Of a stretch of 64,000 bases of DNA, positions 23,226-34,699 are shown in pieces. Origin of the DNA: Artocarpus heterophyllus (taxonomy: Eukaryota; Streptophyta; Magnoliopsida; Rosales; Moraceae); assembly GCA_025403435.1 (NCBI GenBank), contig CM046348.1:13516034-13580033 (forward strand). The letters run 5' to 3'. The position numbers were made by a program, and so were the translations under genes. The notes beneath the pieces were generated by a model. That model worked only from the letters and a program-made list of their open reading frames with translations. It was not told where the DNA came from and did no database searches. Numbering within the stretch: the stretch's first letter is position 1; every line of letters begins with the position of its first letter.

Positions 23226-24623
23226 TTCACCAATGCTTTCGACGACGCGAGTTCAATGACTCTGGCGGTATGTCGACATCTTCTAAACTCAAGTTCCTTA
23301 ACATTGGATCAGAAGCTGCCTTGAAAAAGAAGACAGAAATGATCAACAGATTTGTATCCAAGACGATCCGCAACAAAATCGAGCAAATGAAGAGCTCAGA
23401 AGATGAATCTTCCGTGAGTGAAATTAGCCAAGTAGTTTGTGTTTCTGTGATTCCCAAATCCTGCTCATTTATCACAAAATCACAAGTATGTTGTTTGTTT
23501 TCGGAATGCAGGCAAAGAGAGAAGACATTCAGTCAAGTTTCTTGCAAGTAACCGAGACTGATCGGACTTACCTGCGAGATGTAATTCTCAATTTTATCAT
23601 TGCTGGAAGGGACACAACAGCAACCACACTTTCCTGGTTTATTTACTTGCTTTGCAAGCATCCTCATATACAAGATAAGGTTGTGAAGGAATTAAGGGAA
23701 GTGACCAATGCAAAAGAGGTCACAAACTTTGTCGAATTTGCTTACAGTTTGAGTGAAGAGTCACTTGAAAAGATGCAGTATCTTCATGCAGCAATCACTG
23801 AGACTCTTAGAATCTACCCTGCAGTTCCAGTGGTAAAGAAGAGGCAAATCAAATTAAATGAATTCAATCAGTTAGATCTTTATCATCGAATTCGTTGAAA
23901 AGACTTTTTTTTTTTCCAAATATACACAGAATATTCACACCATAAATATTCACCATAGAATGATATGGAATATCAAACTCTCTATCCTTGTTTGTTTTCA
24001 GGATGTAAAGATCTGCTTCTCGGGCGATACTTTACCGGACGGATTCGCAGTGAAGCAAGGAGATATGGTGGCATACCAGCCATATGCAATGGGCAGGATG
24101 GAGTTCATTTGGGGTGATGATGCAGAGCAATTTCCACCAGAGAGATGGCTGAATCAGGAAGGAATTTTCCAGCCAGAGTCCTTTTAAGTTTACAGCCTTT
24201 CAGGTTTCCATGATATATGGTTAATTAAGTCTTTTTTAAGATATGTTTGACACACCGTATTGTATTGTATTGCATTGTAGTAGATACAAAAAATACAACA
24301 CAATATAATACAATATAATACAATACAATACGGTGTACCAAACAAACCCTTAACGCTTAAATTTGGAATTACCAATTTATCTATCTTTTCAGTGACATAA
24401 AGATAAAATCAAATTTCTGTTGTTTCACTCACGGGCAGGACCACGGATTTGTTTAGGAAAGGAGTTTGCATATAGGCAATTGAAGATCTTCGCAGCCGTT
24501 TTGCTAAGTTGCTTTGTTTTCAGAATGAGTGACGAGGAGAAAAAAGTCCATTACAGGACAGTGATCAATCTTCATATTGATGGAGGTCTTCAAGCTCGCG
24601 TCTTCCACAGGAATGAAAATTAA
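23226..24623 (+). pseudogene. CYP704-type cytochrome P450 pseudogene, 5'-truncated
   Basis: Coding similarity to plant CYP704 (fatty-acid omega-hydroxylase family) runs through pieces at 23226-23413, 23513-23832, 24002-24203 and about 24433-24623. The I-helix AGRDTT, K-helix ETLRIYP (ExxR), PPERW and the haem-binding PRICLG are all present. Roughly the first half of the protein is absent. FTNAFDDAS, then WRYVDIF, then KLKFLNIGSEAAL lie in three successive frames, consistent with two 2-nt deletions. A third 2-nt loss after QPES creates a TAA at 24185-24187. The last intron lacks an AG at the expected place (CACGG before GCAGGACCACGG). A small foldback element sits in that intron. It corresponds in position to CYP704A2 beside AUR3 in Arabidopsis. 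Confidence 0.85.
24244..24344. mobile_element. 101-bp foldback MITE in the last intron of the P450 relic
   Basis: The left arm TGTTTGACACACCGTATTGT and the right arm ACAATACGGTGTACCAAACA are reverse complements except for two positions, and both extend into TATTGTATTG repeats. Its ends resemble those of the larger element at 45551-46098. Confidence 0.7.
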
Positions 24624-25002
24624 CATGTAAAAGTACTACCATGCATAATTGTCCATGTTGACACCAACTTAGCATATATTATTGCAAATCTTGAGAGGCC
24701 AAAATATGGCACAACAAAATTAAACATAAGCAATTCAAAGATACAGAAGAGAAAACTTTTTTAGGATCACGGTATTAAAGAAAAATTTGCAAGAGACTCA
24801 TAGTCAACATGATACAAAACTAAAGGCCTTTCCATGTGTGAAATCTGCATGGAGAATCCGAACCTTATACTTCCGCCTATATAGACTACAAAATTTTATG
24901 GCACCGAGAGCCAACAAAACCACCATACGCACAAGCTTTTTATTGAGATCTCGTGCAAGTGAAAAAAAAAGGCGAACAATACGGAGGACATTGTAAATGG
25001 GA

Positions 25003-26759
25003 CTAGGATTCCATTATTCCGGTTACGGGAGAGGGAAGATGAATTCCTGGCCTTGAGGTCCATCCTCTGCGTTTCCTGTATTCCTCTATAGCCTGTAACC
25101 TGACTCGCTCCTTCGAGGCATCTTGTGTGTTCTTCAAAGCCTACAGGGAAGACAAATGACAATCAGAAGTTTGAAAGACATAACCTTGTCTTGTTACGCA
25201 AGAACTCAGAATACTACCTTGGGAATTGCAGCCAACTTTGGTGGAGCTTGAACTATATCTCCAAATTTGATCTCCTCACGTCCAGGGAAGTCTAGTTTAT
25301 CATCTGTCCTGGCCTTTTTGTTTTTGTTCTTTTTAGCTTCGAGGTATCTAAACACGAAAATATGGTCATTTGTCTACTAAATATAGCATGCTTGATCCAA
25401 GTCAAAAACGATTTAAGTTGCGCAAATCGCTAATCCTGTTAATTAATTTTCTTGGAGGCGCTATGGATAGAGAATATGAGGTAATTAAATTGAGTTTTAC
25501 TAAATTTTCTTCCCAACAAAACACTATTGAAATACCAAATCTGTACTTTAAGTAGTGAAAAGGCTGAATAATTGGCCTAAAGATTTAATAGAAAACCTAA
25601 TCCAATCGAATACAAATTATCATACTCAAAATGCTTACTTTTTCTTGCGCTCCCTTCTCTTAGAGCTTATGCCAGATTTTTCAAAGGCTTCAAAGCGGAG
25701 GTCCTCTACTTGCTTTCTCTTCCTCTTTTTCTTTTTCTTTTCGCTTGTGCTATCCTTTACAGTGGCCTCACCGTTATCTGTCTGTTGAGACGCCGTCACA
25801 TTCCTATCTTTGATCTCAGCAGACTCCGAGATGATTTCATCCTTAGGAAGAGACTTCTAAAGCATGCATATGAAACCGAATAAATCAATTTGCACACTCC
25901 AACCAGCAAACTTTACGAGATGAAATCATACATTAAAAATAACAAATAAATAATAAATAATGCCCAAACAGTTTATAAACTTAAGAATAAAATAAACTAC
26001 TAAAATGTTAATCTATCGCCTAAGTCAACAATCAGTAGATATGCATATGCCCATCACAAGCAAGAGATTCAAACATGAAAGTGAGTATATCATGACTCAT
26101 ATCTACCAAAAATGCAAGCCAAATTTATTACTCAAAAGTTCAAAACAATTTGACAAGAACCTTTTTCCCGCAAAACAGACCCTCATATTGTTCCAATAAA
26201 CTACATAAATTAATTTGTGCCGTACTGCCCAAATTCAGTTCCATAAACACAAAGCAAGACTATATAAAAAGATAAGACGAAGGGAATTCTATGAATTTTC
26301 CAACAATCTCAAACCATACCAGAACCAAACCGATCGCCAAATTTTTAAACTTCAAAAACACCATTTGAAAAAAAAAAAATTGGGGCTTACCAAGTCAAAA
26401 GCACCATCTTCATTCTTCCTCTTCTTCTGTGCATCCTTTGATTCCTTGCCAGACCCTGGCAAAAACCAAATGAACCCATTTACAATTGGTTGACGCTAAT
26501 AATTCGAAAATCGTGTAGAAAATGGATATTATGCAGCAATTATATATAAAAAATACAAAATTTCCTTCTTTTTTTTTTTCAAAATCAAAAGAACAATTGG
26601 ACCTTGAGATACAGAAGAAGTGAAAGAGATGAGCTTGCGGAGCTTAGAGGGCAAAGCGTCGACTTGGGAAGGATCAGGGGGTGGCGGTAGCCGAGAGTAG
26701 GCTCCTCCATGCGCTGCTCTGTAGTTTTTCTCTCTCCTCTTCCTTCCTTTTCCTCCCAT
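25003..26759 (-). CDS. Lysine-rich coiled-coil protein (CCDC137-like, At2g45520 type)
   Basis: Five exons on the minus strand: 26759-26603, 26455-26391, 25856-25639, 25347-25218, 25140-25003, with GT-AG introns and consistent phases, giving 235 residues. The N-terminus MGGKGRKRREKNYRAAHGG and PPPPDPSQVDALPSKLRKLI is the conserved start of this family. A Lys/Glu-rich middle follows (KKKKKRKRKQVEDLRFEAFE, SSKRRERKKKYLEAKKNKNK). The conserved tail is LDFPGREEIKFGDIVQAPPK, then a helical SKERVRLQAIEEYRKRRGW. The basic stretches suggest a nuclear or nucleolar protein. Animal CCDC137 relatives act in the nucleolus, but the plant function is not established. All key features are intact. It occupies the position of At2g45520 next to CYP704A2. 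Confidence 0.85.
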
Positions 26760-27673
26760 CTCTTCCTCTCTGTAAACCCTACCGTTAAACCACTACTTGC
26801 TTCTTCTCCTCTCTAGCCAAAAAGAGGGTTGTTCAACCTGTTTGATATCAAACGACGTTTTCATAGAATTACTGTATCTATACGACATCATCTTTATGCG
26901 ACGTGATTTTGTCCAAACGACATCATTTTCACACTACGCAACGATGGCTGAAAACGACCACAATTTGTGCGACATGACACCATTATTTATACGACTTTCT
27001 CCTTCACACAAGGAGGAGATTTTTTCTTTTTTTAGCTGAAGGAACGGGCTCTTTCTATTTTCTATCCATTCTATGGCCGTCATGTCATGATGCCAATCGT
27101 CTAAAGCGTACGACATCAAAACCACTTCTCACGTCAATTTACGGCTACGGCATAATGTGCCATACGACAATATGAGTTCCTCAGATGTAATAATAATAAT
27201 AATAATAATGATAATAAAGAAGAAGAATAAAATTAGACCAACATTTATTGAGATTAAAAATAAATAAATTAAAATATAATAATGTTAAGTAAATAACTTA
27301 TTTAGATTAAAATAAAATTTATTTTGGTATAAAATGATGTAGAAAAAAACACGAAACAGCATTGAGATAGCAAAAAACAAAAAGAAAGAGAAGAATAAAA
27401 AGAAGGAAAAAGATGAGATAAAATTAAAATTTTAAATATTTAAAAAAATATGATTTTAAAAATACTATGTACTTAAATATAATTAGAAGTGTACTATTTA
27501 CTTACATTAAGAATTGAAACTGTACTATTTAGTACAATTTTCCTAATAATAATAATAATAATATCTAACTATTCTTCTCATTTTCGTTTATTTTCCAACT
27601 TAAAAAAATGCTAATGTATATTCTATGATATTGGGAAATTTCATTTATGACATCTTTTGTTGGTTAAAAAAAA
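26760..27673. promoter_or_regulatory. Upstream region of the CCDC137-like gene with repeated CGACATCAT-like motifs
   Basis: Between about 26850 and 27170 the motif (A/G)CGAC(A/G)T recurs at least seven times on the plus strand (ACGACGTTTTC, ACGACATCATC, GCGACGTGATT, ACGACATCATT, GCGACATGACA, ACGACATCAAA). An AAT microsatellite follows at about 27188-27212. No open frame of interest is present. Whether the cluster is regulatory or repeat-derived is open. Confidence 0.35.
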
Positions 27674-27806
27674 GAGTATTTGTATTTTATTGTAGTATGT
27701 GAGAGCTTTACTTATAGTCTACTTTTGCTTTACATTGTAGCATGTGAGAACTTTACACTTTAGCACTTAAAATTATAAAGTTGAAACAACGTTGCCAAAT
27801 ACACCT
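27674..27806. mobile_element. MITE copy, GTAAAGCTCTCATATG family
   Basis: Units TAGTATGTGAGAGCTTTAC and TAGCATGTGAGAACTTTACAC lie in tandem. The ends are GAGTATTTGTA and GCCAAATACACC. Confidence 0.6.
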
Positions 27807-28609
27807 ATTGTCTTCACAAACAATTGTATACTCTTTTTTATTTTTATTTTTTGAGATGACAAACAATTATACACCTAAGGAAAAAGATTGATAAATAATT
27901 TTAAAAAGGAGGAGCTTGTGAGTTCAAAATTATACATACTTTAATCTTTATTAACCCTTGCATAATTGTGTCGTGTGATAAATAAATTTTATTTTCCCCT
28001 CGCCTTTAGTCACTTGTTATTTTTCTATTAAACTTTGAAAACTAATCAGCATAGTAATGGAAATGTTAGCAAGAATGGTCCTTAAACGGACCATTTTTGG
28101 TAAACGTTTTGATTTTTTTAAGTAAAAAAAGTATAGTCTGCTTTTTTGCAAGCAAGAGTGAAGAGTTAACGTAGAGTTGCACAATGGACGGTTTCAGAGG
28201 TATTTATGCTACATGCCAGTGATATGGTCAAAAAACTATTGTAAAATATGCCACAATTAAATAATTTGTTTTGTGTGCTGACAAAAATACCCCCAAACTA
28301 AACCTAGGTTTTTGTTCCTCCCTTTTTTCTCTCTCCTATTGATAGCCTTCTTTATCTTTTTCTCATTCTCAACTAGCGTCCCTTTCAACTTTGGCCATAT
28401 TCCTCTCTCTTACTCTCCAGTCGTCGACCATCTTCATCTTCACGGATTCGTGACGACACCGATGATCTGCAACGTCACATCTTCTGCAGCTTCAGTCACC
28501 AATTTGCGAGATGTTAACGGTGTCACTGCCCAAAGACACCACCAAATGCCATAGCCAGATGACAAAGGCCATGATGAAACGTCTCCATTGGAAAAGCTCA
28601 TCAAGCCCG
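27807..28609. other. Intergenic, nothing firm
   Basis: AT-rich to about 28250, then a more GC-balanced stretch with an 80-codon plus-strand open frame (28312-28554) that begins with a hydrophobic segment but matches no family I know. It adjoins the LRR-like relic on the other strand. Confidence 0.25.
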
Positions 28610-28848
28610 TGCCTCCATCAGGGAGCAAATCTCCACCAATGCAAAGCCCTATGAGTGATTTTATAGATCTCCCCTTGCAGCTTGATGGCCATGCAGAGAT
28701 CTCTATTGAGATCTCTTTCCGCGTAGGGATTTTTGTCGAAGATTTTGTTCCTAGCCAGGATTAGCCTTTGTAGCTACTTGCGTTTCTTGAGCTTATCAGG
28801 GATTTGGTTAGAAAGATTGAGGTTTTGGATCCTCAAAAGGGTGCAGAT
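28610..28848 (-). pseudogene. Possible leucine-rich-repeat relic
   Basis: One minus-strand frame from 28848 reads LRIQNLNLSNQIPDKLKKRK, a stop, LQRLILARNKI and then CMAIKLQGEI. This spacing fits plant LRR repeats (LxxLxLxxNxIP). It contains an in-frame stop, lacks flanking repeats and has no kinase or membrane segment. It is a small decayed fragment at most. Confidence 0.4.
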
Positions 28849-29870
28849 CGATGGGGCACTAAAGAGTTCTTCACCTTTAGGAAGACTAAAAGGACAAAAA
28901 GTTTTGTTTTGATTTTTTTTGTTTATTTATGTGAATTTCTCGATACTGTAATGTATTTTATAATTGTTTGTGTGCCTCGTGATTTTTTTTTCGTTTTATG
29001 ATTTGTGGTGTATTTTTTGTTATTTTTAATGGATTTTTGTGATTTTTTGAAATTTTCTAGGTATTTTGGCATAGGTAGTGCCACCGGCTAGTATCACGGT
29101 AGATATCAGTCCAACATCGGCATCATGGCGGTTATCATCCGTTATTGTTGCCAGATATTGTATCATGATCAGACACCAATTATATATCTTAAAAGTATAT
29201 TTGATATTCCAAATATAATATGATGATATGGCTGTGGTATTCTTTATAGTTACTTTTTTCTAGTGGCATAAATCAATCCAAGTTTAACATTTTGTTGCAT
29301 ATCCATAAAGATCTTGCAGTTTCAAGCAAAGTGGGGTGGTTTGGGGGGAAAAGAGAAAAAATTGTGTCTGTGTATTTGCATGGGGGGAGCAGTTTAAGGC
29401 GTACGTAGAGATGGCAACGAGATGGGACAGTCTTCTCACCAACCTACCTTCGAAGAACTAGAATTTGCATCCTCATCATGTTAATCTATTTCAATTGATG
29501 GGGGTGAGACGACTTTCCCCATTACGAGTTTGAGGTCCTCGTAGGCCCAATTAAATATTTTCCTGATAAAAACAAACAAACAAATAAATCAATCAATAAA
29601 TGATATACTATATCTAAATGTGAATAGATATTATACAACATTAAAATTAGCATTATATATTTTGTAGAACAATATATATTATACATTTAATGTAAACCCG
29701 TTCTCGCCGCCAGACCGACATCAAGTTAAAATTTTATTCCGTTTATGACTCTAAAATTGAATTGTCTTGCCCTTCAAAGTGTGGGTCCCTACTGGTAATA
29801 AATTCACCAATAAAATTCTCATTCCTATAGTCGGCTCATGGACGTTTAGGCTTACTGGGACTAATTAATT
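28849..29870. other. Intergenic with repeat fragments
   Basis: No gene. At 29406 the sequence AGAGATGGCAACGAGATGGG resembles one end of a common hAT-like plant repeat, but I could not find its other end. Confidence 0.25.
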
Positions 29871-30021
29871 AGGTGTTTGGTTATCTCGGTTTTAATTCAT
29901 CAATTCCAACTTAAACAGTGTAAAGCTTTCAATTGCTAAGTATAAAGCAAGAGTATGTTATAATATAAAGCTCTCACTTGTTATAGTACTTTCAATTATA
30001 ACTCATTTCCCAAAACACCCA
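29871..30021. mobile_element. MITE copy, GTAAAGCTCTCATATG family
   Basis: Inverted ends AGGTGTTTGGTT and CCCAAAACACCC flank units AGTGTAAAGCTTTCAATTGC and ATAAAGCTCTCACTTGTTAT. Confidence 0.65.
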
Positions 30022-30559
30022 ATAAGTTTTCTTTTTTTAAAGAAAAAAACCTAGAAAGTATAATATGAATACATATATTTAATATAAAAAAAATTGTAGT
30101 TTTGTTTTTAGTATGTTTAGCACAATTAACTTACTATTTTTTAAGCTAAAAATAATCAAATATTAAGCATGATTAATATTTGTCATGATTTTATGATTAT
30201 ACTTGTTAAAAAGAGTAAAATTTCGATAAAAAAAATATACGATCACTAATACTTAATACAATCCCAGTAGACATACAAAAAGAAAGAGGGGGCAAATAAA
30301 TTATAAATTATGGCGTGTGATGGTTTGAAAACAAATGAAAAGAGATCTATGAATAGTTTCGATTTCTTGCGTTATGTCTTTAGAATTTTTATAGTCAATT
30401 TTTGTCTCATAAATAAATTTTGAACTCAAAAGGCGTCTCATAAATAGTCATCCTATTTAAATTGAACTCATAAATAGTTATCCTCTTTAAATTGAAATCA
30501 TATATAGAAAGTTTAACTAAATTTAGTTGAATAAAAAAAGGTCAAAATAGTTCATTTAT

Positions 30560-31038
30560 TAAACAAATTGATGAAAAACTTGGTATGTTTAGTACACCAT
30601 TATAATGCCCAATTAACTAACAATTAGCTAGTAATAAGCATCTTGTATATCTATACATTTAGCGAACACATGTCCTTGAATTATTAGCATATAGAAAGCA
30701 TATTTTTATGAGCATAAGTACTTATTATTTTTAATATTTAATCATGCATAAATGTACTTATATTTGCAGTAAAAAGCTCAGTTTCTCAGTTAAAGAAGAT
30801 TGGTGTACTAAATAGTTACAAGATAGATTGGAAAGTGTTTTTCTATGTTAAATGCATCTTAAATTAATTGTTTTGCCTATTTATATATTTGAAATAGCTA
30901 GAATTGAAAGTATGTAAAATTGTACAATTTGATTGGTTTGTTGATTAAGTTATAAAAAATTGAGTCGTACTTGTTTGTACTTGATTTAATTGGCTAATAA
31001 TTAGTTGAAACTTCTTCTTACTCAGCACCTTTTCCATA
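30560..31038 (+). repeat. Left part of an older LTR interrupted by the 12.5-kb element (inferred)
   Basis: This AT-rich sequence ends directly at the 5-bp target duplication and should join 43529 onwards once the younger element is removed. The right-hand part carries LTR features in the opposite orientation. The start of this half is not defined; the assignment rests on the other side. Confidence 0.3.
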
Positions 31039-31043
31039 TGTCA
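31039..31043. repeat. Target-site duplication, left (TGTCA)
   Basis: TGTCA precedes the left LTR and is repeated exactly at 43524-43528. Five bases is the usual length for Ty3/gypsy insertions. Confidence 0.9.
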
Positions 31044-34000
31044 AGTCACAACCTGCCTTTTCGGGCTGTAATAAAACTCTTTCTTACTTACTTTAGGGCA
31101 AAAATTTAGGAATTTTTTTTTTAAACAGAAATGAATAATTTACTTACATTAACTTGATAATTCTCAAAATACTTTCACATACTTGTATTTACATAATTAA
31201 TACTTTTACTTTCATAACATCTTTATTTCAAACATTTCATTACAAAATAACTTTAAACATACGTAGCGGAAAACATTACAACAGCGGACTCCATACCCAA
31301 TCTGCACATCATCCAACCCTCCGCCAGCTCACCATTTGAACTTATTCTGACCTTCTCGTCGGAATACCTACAGCATGAAATACTTAATGAGCTAACGCTC
31401 AGTAAGTCCCATAAATCCCACATGGATATTCATATGAATGCATGAATCAATTATGCTTTCTTATAAACTTTCTTTATCCTCATCATTTCTTATCTTTATT
31501 AGGGCCCAAGTGTTCGTACCATTGCGCAATTTCATTTAGGTCTACGTAACACCGTGACCGTAACATATCCTTTAAACTCCCCTTGAGTTAGGAGTCGGTA
31601 CGATACTTTTCTTAATTTCTGGTGATACATTTACCAGTCCATTTATTATGGTTGACATACCATGCATGAAGTGATAATCACATATTATCCATGAAACATA
31701 AATTCTTTTGCATAGCATAGTACACACATGTACTTACTTTATATACACACTGGTACACATTAATATACGCACAGGTATATAGCATAATGTACTCACAGGT
31801 ACTTAATATAAAATATACACACAGGTACCTACTTTATACATACTCAAGTATTTATCATTGTACACACATGTACGAAATCATGATACACATGCTCATTTTC
31901 ATTATTGTACACACAGGTACATAACATCTTATACACACTGATACAAAATCATGGTACACATGCTCATTTTCATTATTGTACACATAGGTAAGTAACATCT
32001 TGTACACACTGGTACACATTAATATGCTCACAATTATTCATACATGACTATACCCCTAGGTATTCATATTATGGCAAACATACAAGTTTACACTTAATTA
32101 TACGCACAGGTATACATATACATACATTTCTTTCTAAACCTACATTTCATACTGTAGGTGGGAAGGGTACTTACTTGATGCAAATGTCGGGCAACTTAAC
32201 CTCGATATCTCTTCTCCTAGACTCCTAGGATCCTGTTGGCCAATTACAAAGCTATTAGCCAAATTTTACTATGTTTCGATACGAAACATCCGTTAGTTAA
32301 TAAATTGAGTTGCATTACTATGTACAACTCTAAAAACCACTGTTTTTTTTTCTTATTTTTATCTAACTTTACCCTATCATTTCTAACGAAGGGCGGGAAC
32401 CTTTCTAGTCGTTTTCTTATTACATTGGAAACATTTCAAAACGGTTCGGGTTATTTGGGCAAAAATGACGATTTTGCCATTCGCGGGTCCACTAACCTTC
32501 TCGAGCTCGATTTCGTTATTCTTATGAAAATAACCACATACTAATTTCAAAATAACACCCTAGTGGGTCAAATCCCTTTATTTCTCAATTATGCCCCATT
32601 TTCATAAAACTTTGCAGTTTAGTCCCTGAACTAAAATTTTTGACGATTTTACCCCCGGGACTAAAATTTACTTCTTTGCATCAAAATTTCCTATTTTTCT
32701 CAAGGATCATTTTTACTTAAGGTACTATACATTAAATCATTTGCAAAAATAACATTTTTGCCATTCAGCACTTTTTTCACTTTTAATATATTCTTAAAAA
32801 ATCAAAAACTCACAAACGATTGAGTTTTTAGGCAAACTGCTTATGTGGCCTCACAGTTTCATCGAGATCTACAACTTTCATGTTTTAACTTTTCTCAAAA
32901 TCTCACTGTACAGGGGCATTTTTGATTATTTTTCAAATCTGCCGAGAAGGAACTTTTTCTTTCAATTTAGTCCCTATGGCATTTTTACAAAAATCCGTTT
33001 ACAAATTGTAATTCTACCCCTACAGAAACCATTCCATGCCTTAATCAAAAGATTCTCATACTCAAACATCACTTTTGCAAAGTCTAACATCAAAATTACA
33101 AAAATAATACTTTTTGCAAAAATTGTCATTTTGCACTCTAAACCAAAGTTTCACAACTCAAACTTGCCAATCATCACATATACATAAAATTCCAGCAAAT
33201 ACATGCTCAAAACCCCTCATGGGTTTGAAAGAATAAAATCAAAACAAAATTCAAAACTTTAAACTTTTAAACTTACCCCAAATAACACTTTTTGGATTTC
33301 TAACCTTCAAAGGCTTCTTGAACTTCTTCTTGGACTTCCTTTTCATGCAAAAATAGCATGGATTAATCTTTGCCCTTTACCCATGAAAAATCCCTTGAAA
33401 ACTCATGAAAAAGTTTAGGATTTTACCTTAAAACTTGTGGGAAATCCTTGTACTTGCTTGTAAAACTTGTTTGGGGTTATTTTTGCAAAGTTTGGGGGCT
33501 GAGAAATTTTTTTAGAGACCTGGACATGGCTGCCGGATCTTGGAAGGAAAGAAAGGAAGTGAATTTTTGTGATAACTTTGCCTTAAATGCATCCTTATCA
33601 CATTTGGTGACTCATGGTAACCCATGAGTATACCACTAGGTGTCCTCATCTTATTGGGCCACATTGCATGGCTTGTTGGCCCAATAGAATTCAAGCAAAT
33701 GTCCACTTTGTGGAGTTAAAAATTTATACTGTGTAATTTTTTATCACACAGTATTTTTCCTCTACTGTCATGGTCAAATCAGTGTACTTTCTATCCTTAG
33801 ACTGTATAAAAATATTTAACTTACTTTTCGTTTACTTTTGGAGGCCAATCATAACATTTTTCGTATCTGCGTTTTCATTTAGCAGTATTCTTATACTGCT
33901 CTGGCCTCCTTTCTACCCCTGGTTAGGGTTAGGACAACCTCTATGTCCTATTTACATTCTAATCATTCATTCGTTTATATCACAATTTCACAATTAATTG

Positions 34001-34254
34001 TGACATGAAATTCATTTTATGGATATTATGTACAAATCTCTGAGTCATCAAACTCATAAAATTTGTATTTTACAATATCCACTATTGCATTACATATGCC
34101 ATAAAATTTGTAATCAATGCCGCTCATTCATATTTTATTGTAATTTTCACATAAATTACAGTTTTTACAAAATTTCACATTTTTAAAAATAAATTCATTA
34201 ATTAAACCCAATTAAATATTAGGTTTTATTGATGACGTTTCCTTGGTCATTACA
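31044..34254 (-). repeat. 3' LTR of the retrotransposon (left copy)
   Basis: It is nearly identical to 40314-43523. Minus-strand termini are TGTAATGACC at the start and GTTGTGACT at the end (the right copy ends GTTGTAACA, so the left terminus has mutated). It contains about 12 degenerate copies of a TACACACAGGTAC motif at 31707-32115 with roughly 24-bp spacing, and a GAGC-TAAC-GCTC hairpin at 31399-31410. Confidence 0.95.
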
Positions 34255-34270
34255 ATCTACCCCCCTTAAG
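34255..34270 (-). other. Polypurine tract
   Basis: Minus-strand CTTAAGGGGGGTAGAT directly precedes the 3' LTR, where plus-strand DNA synthesis would be primed. Confidence 0.75.
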
Positions 34271-34620
34271 AATTTTCGTCCTCGAAAATCAAAATAATTC
34301 AGGGTAGTCTTTCCTTATTTCATCCTCTCGTTCCTACGTTGTTTCTTCTACTTGTTGGTGGCGTCATAAAACTCTGACGAGAGGTATCTTCTTGTTCCTT
34401 AACTTTTCTTATCTTCTCGTGCTAGGATTTGAACTGGTTTTTCTTCATAAGACAGATTCTCCTGTATGTCAATTTCTTCCGGTTGAAGAACATGTGAAGG
34501 GTCTAGCACATACTTCTTTAGCATGGACACATGGAATACGTTGTGTATCAATGCTAGATTAGAGGGTAAGGCTAACTTATAAAGTACATTATTTATCCGT
34601 TTCAAGATCTCAAATGGTCC
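34271..34620 (-). pseudogene. Integrase C-terminus and chromodomain remnant
   Basis: [20 protein letters not shown] and [20 protein letters not shown] are the usual integrase tail before the chromodomain. The chromodomain remnant follows (KIPLVRVL, stop, RHQQVEETT, stop, EREDEIRKDYPELF). Two stops replace conserved residues including the first Trp. Chromodomains target integration to particular chromatin. Confidence 0.8.
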
Positions 34621-34699
34621 AATATATCTTGGACTGAGCTTTCCTTTCTTCCCAATTCTTACAATTTTCTTTCATGGGCGTTATCTTCAAAAAGACCAA

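Noticed and set aside
31154..33187. Open frames of 61-114 codons repeated in both LTRs
   Set aside because: They occur identically in each LTR (e.g. 31154/40422, 32843/42113), are Phe/Ile/Thr-rich, and have no protein-family character. They are chance frames in LTR DNA.
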